Below, one piece after another: positions 63,624 through 64,000 of a stretch of 64,000 nt of DNA (position 1 is the first letter of the stretch; every line of letters begins with the position of its first letter). A model generated the notes under the pieces. That model saw only the letters and a list, made by a program, of their open reading frames with translations. It ran no database searches and was not told the DNA's origin. Origin of the DNA: Pseudomonas sp. LP_7_YM. Its GTDB lineage: Bacteria > Pseudomonadota > Gammaproteobacteria > Pseudomonadales > Pseudomonadaceae. The position numbers and the translations under genes were made by a program. Where the stretch lies: the NCBI RefSeq assembly GCF_004364435.1, contig NZ_SOCT01000002.1, forward strand, positions 62,001-126,000, read 5' to 3'.

Positions 63624-64000
63624 ATGACATCTCATATCTTCAAACCCGATATGCCACCGCCGGGAAAAGTCTTCGGCCCCGTGGCATGGGTGCGCCAGAA
63701 CCTGTTCTCGAGCTGGATCAACACGCTGTTGACCCTGTTCGCGGTCTATCTGATCTGGCTGATCGTTCCGCCCCTGCTGGGCTGGTCGCTGTTCGACGCC
63801 AATTGGGTCGGCACCACGCGCGCTGATTGCACCAAAGCAGGGGCCTGCTGGGTGTTCATCGAGCAGCGCTTCGGTCAGTTCATGTACGGCTATTACCCAC
63901 AGGCACTGCGCTGGAGGGTCGACCTGACCGTATGGCTGGCGATCATCGGCGCCGCGCCTTTGTTCATCAAGGCCATGCCACGCAAGGCGATCTACGGCCT
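63624..64000 (+). CDS. aapM: General L-amino-acid ABC transporter permease AapM, N-terminal part
   Basis: The frame starts at ATG 63624 (MTSHIFKPDMPPPGKVFGPV) and is open to the window edge (125 codons). Visible are WVRQNLFSSWINTLLTLFAV and LIWLIVPPLLGWSLFDANWV, the first membrane helix region of AapM/BztC. The EAA loop lies beyond the edge. It follows aapQ and is probably followed by aapP. Confidence 0.93.
   Translation, partial: MTSHIFKPDMPPPGKVFGPVAWVRQNLFSSWINTLLTLFAVYLIWLIVPPLLGWSLFDANWVGTTRADCTKAGACWVFIEQRFGQFMYGYYPQALRWRVDLTVWLAIIGAAPLFIKAMPRKAIYG

Overview
The window is a 64-kb piece of a fluorescent Pseudomonas chromosome, most likely from the Pseudomonas syringae group or a close relative. 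The basis is the gene content and order: the canonical alginate operon, the phoH-moaCDE-rhlB-esterase-aap block, a short LOV photoreceptor, DUF3509 and YebG genes, and Pseudomonas-type REP palindromes. The species call is inference. I saw no tRNA, rRNA, CRISPR array or insertion sequence.

Layout. (1) 1-2.9 kb: a cut-off gene, a short LOV blue-light sensor, a MioC-like flavodoxin, a frameshifted dehydrogenase remnant and two genes of unknown function. (2) 3.0-7.7 kb: an orphan terminator that may end a small RNA, a 1171-residue protein of the DUF6543 ('dermonecrotic toxin domain') type, and a SirB1-like protein. (3) 7.9-12 kb: a leucine-dehydrogenase homologue without its catalytic lysine, LexA-controlled yebG, psiE, a small lipoprotein, a DUF3509 protein and an HPF-like protein. 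(4) 12.2-21.3 kb: a decayed fecI-fecR-fecA locus lying back to back with an intact iron-signalling operon (DUF3649, PepSY, DUF3325, ECF sigma factor, FecR, TonB receptor). A single Fur box lies between them. (5) 21.4-31.4 kb: AraC regulator and EamA exporter, a five-copy 146-bp tandem array, a 2-ketoacid reductase, and a LysR regulator divergent from a four-gene FUSC/AaeB-type efflux operon. (6) 31.4-35.3 kb: a toxin-like protein with a pertussis-toxin-S1-like ADP-ribosyltransferase domain, an SDR and a small membrane protein. (7) 35.4-52.0 kb: the complete minus-strand alginate operon algD-8-44-K-E-G-X-L-I-J-F-A, with an AlgU-type promoter at 52501-52528 and a terminator after algA. (8) 52-64 kb: yaaA, a deacetylase-like protein, PIN-PhoH, moaCDE, rhlB, a carboxylesterase, and the start of the aapJQM amino-acid transporter behind a sigma-54 promoter.

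How it fits together. The alginate genes form one transcript. It covers precursor supply (AlgA, AlgD), c-di-GMP-gated polymerisation (Alg8, Alg44), periplasmic modification and trimming (AlgG, AlgX, AlgI, AlgJ, AlgF, AlgL) and export (AlgK, AlgE). The iron region looks like one signalling locus in decay beside a functional one. The least ordinary items are the two DUF6543-type proteins, one of which carries an ADP-ribosyltransferase tip; the tandem 146-bp array and its diverged relative inside the alginate operon; and several enzymes with altered catalytic motifs.
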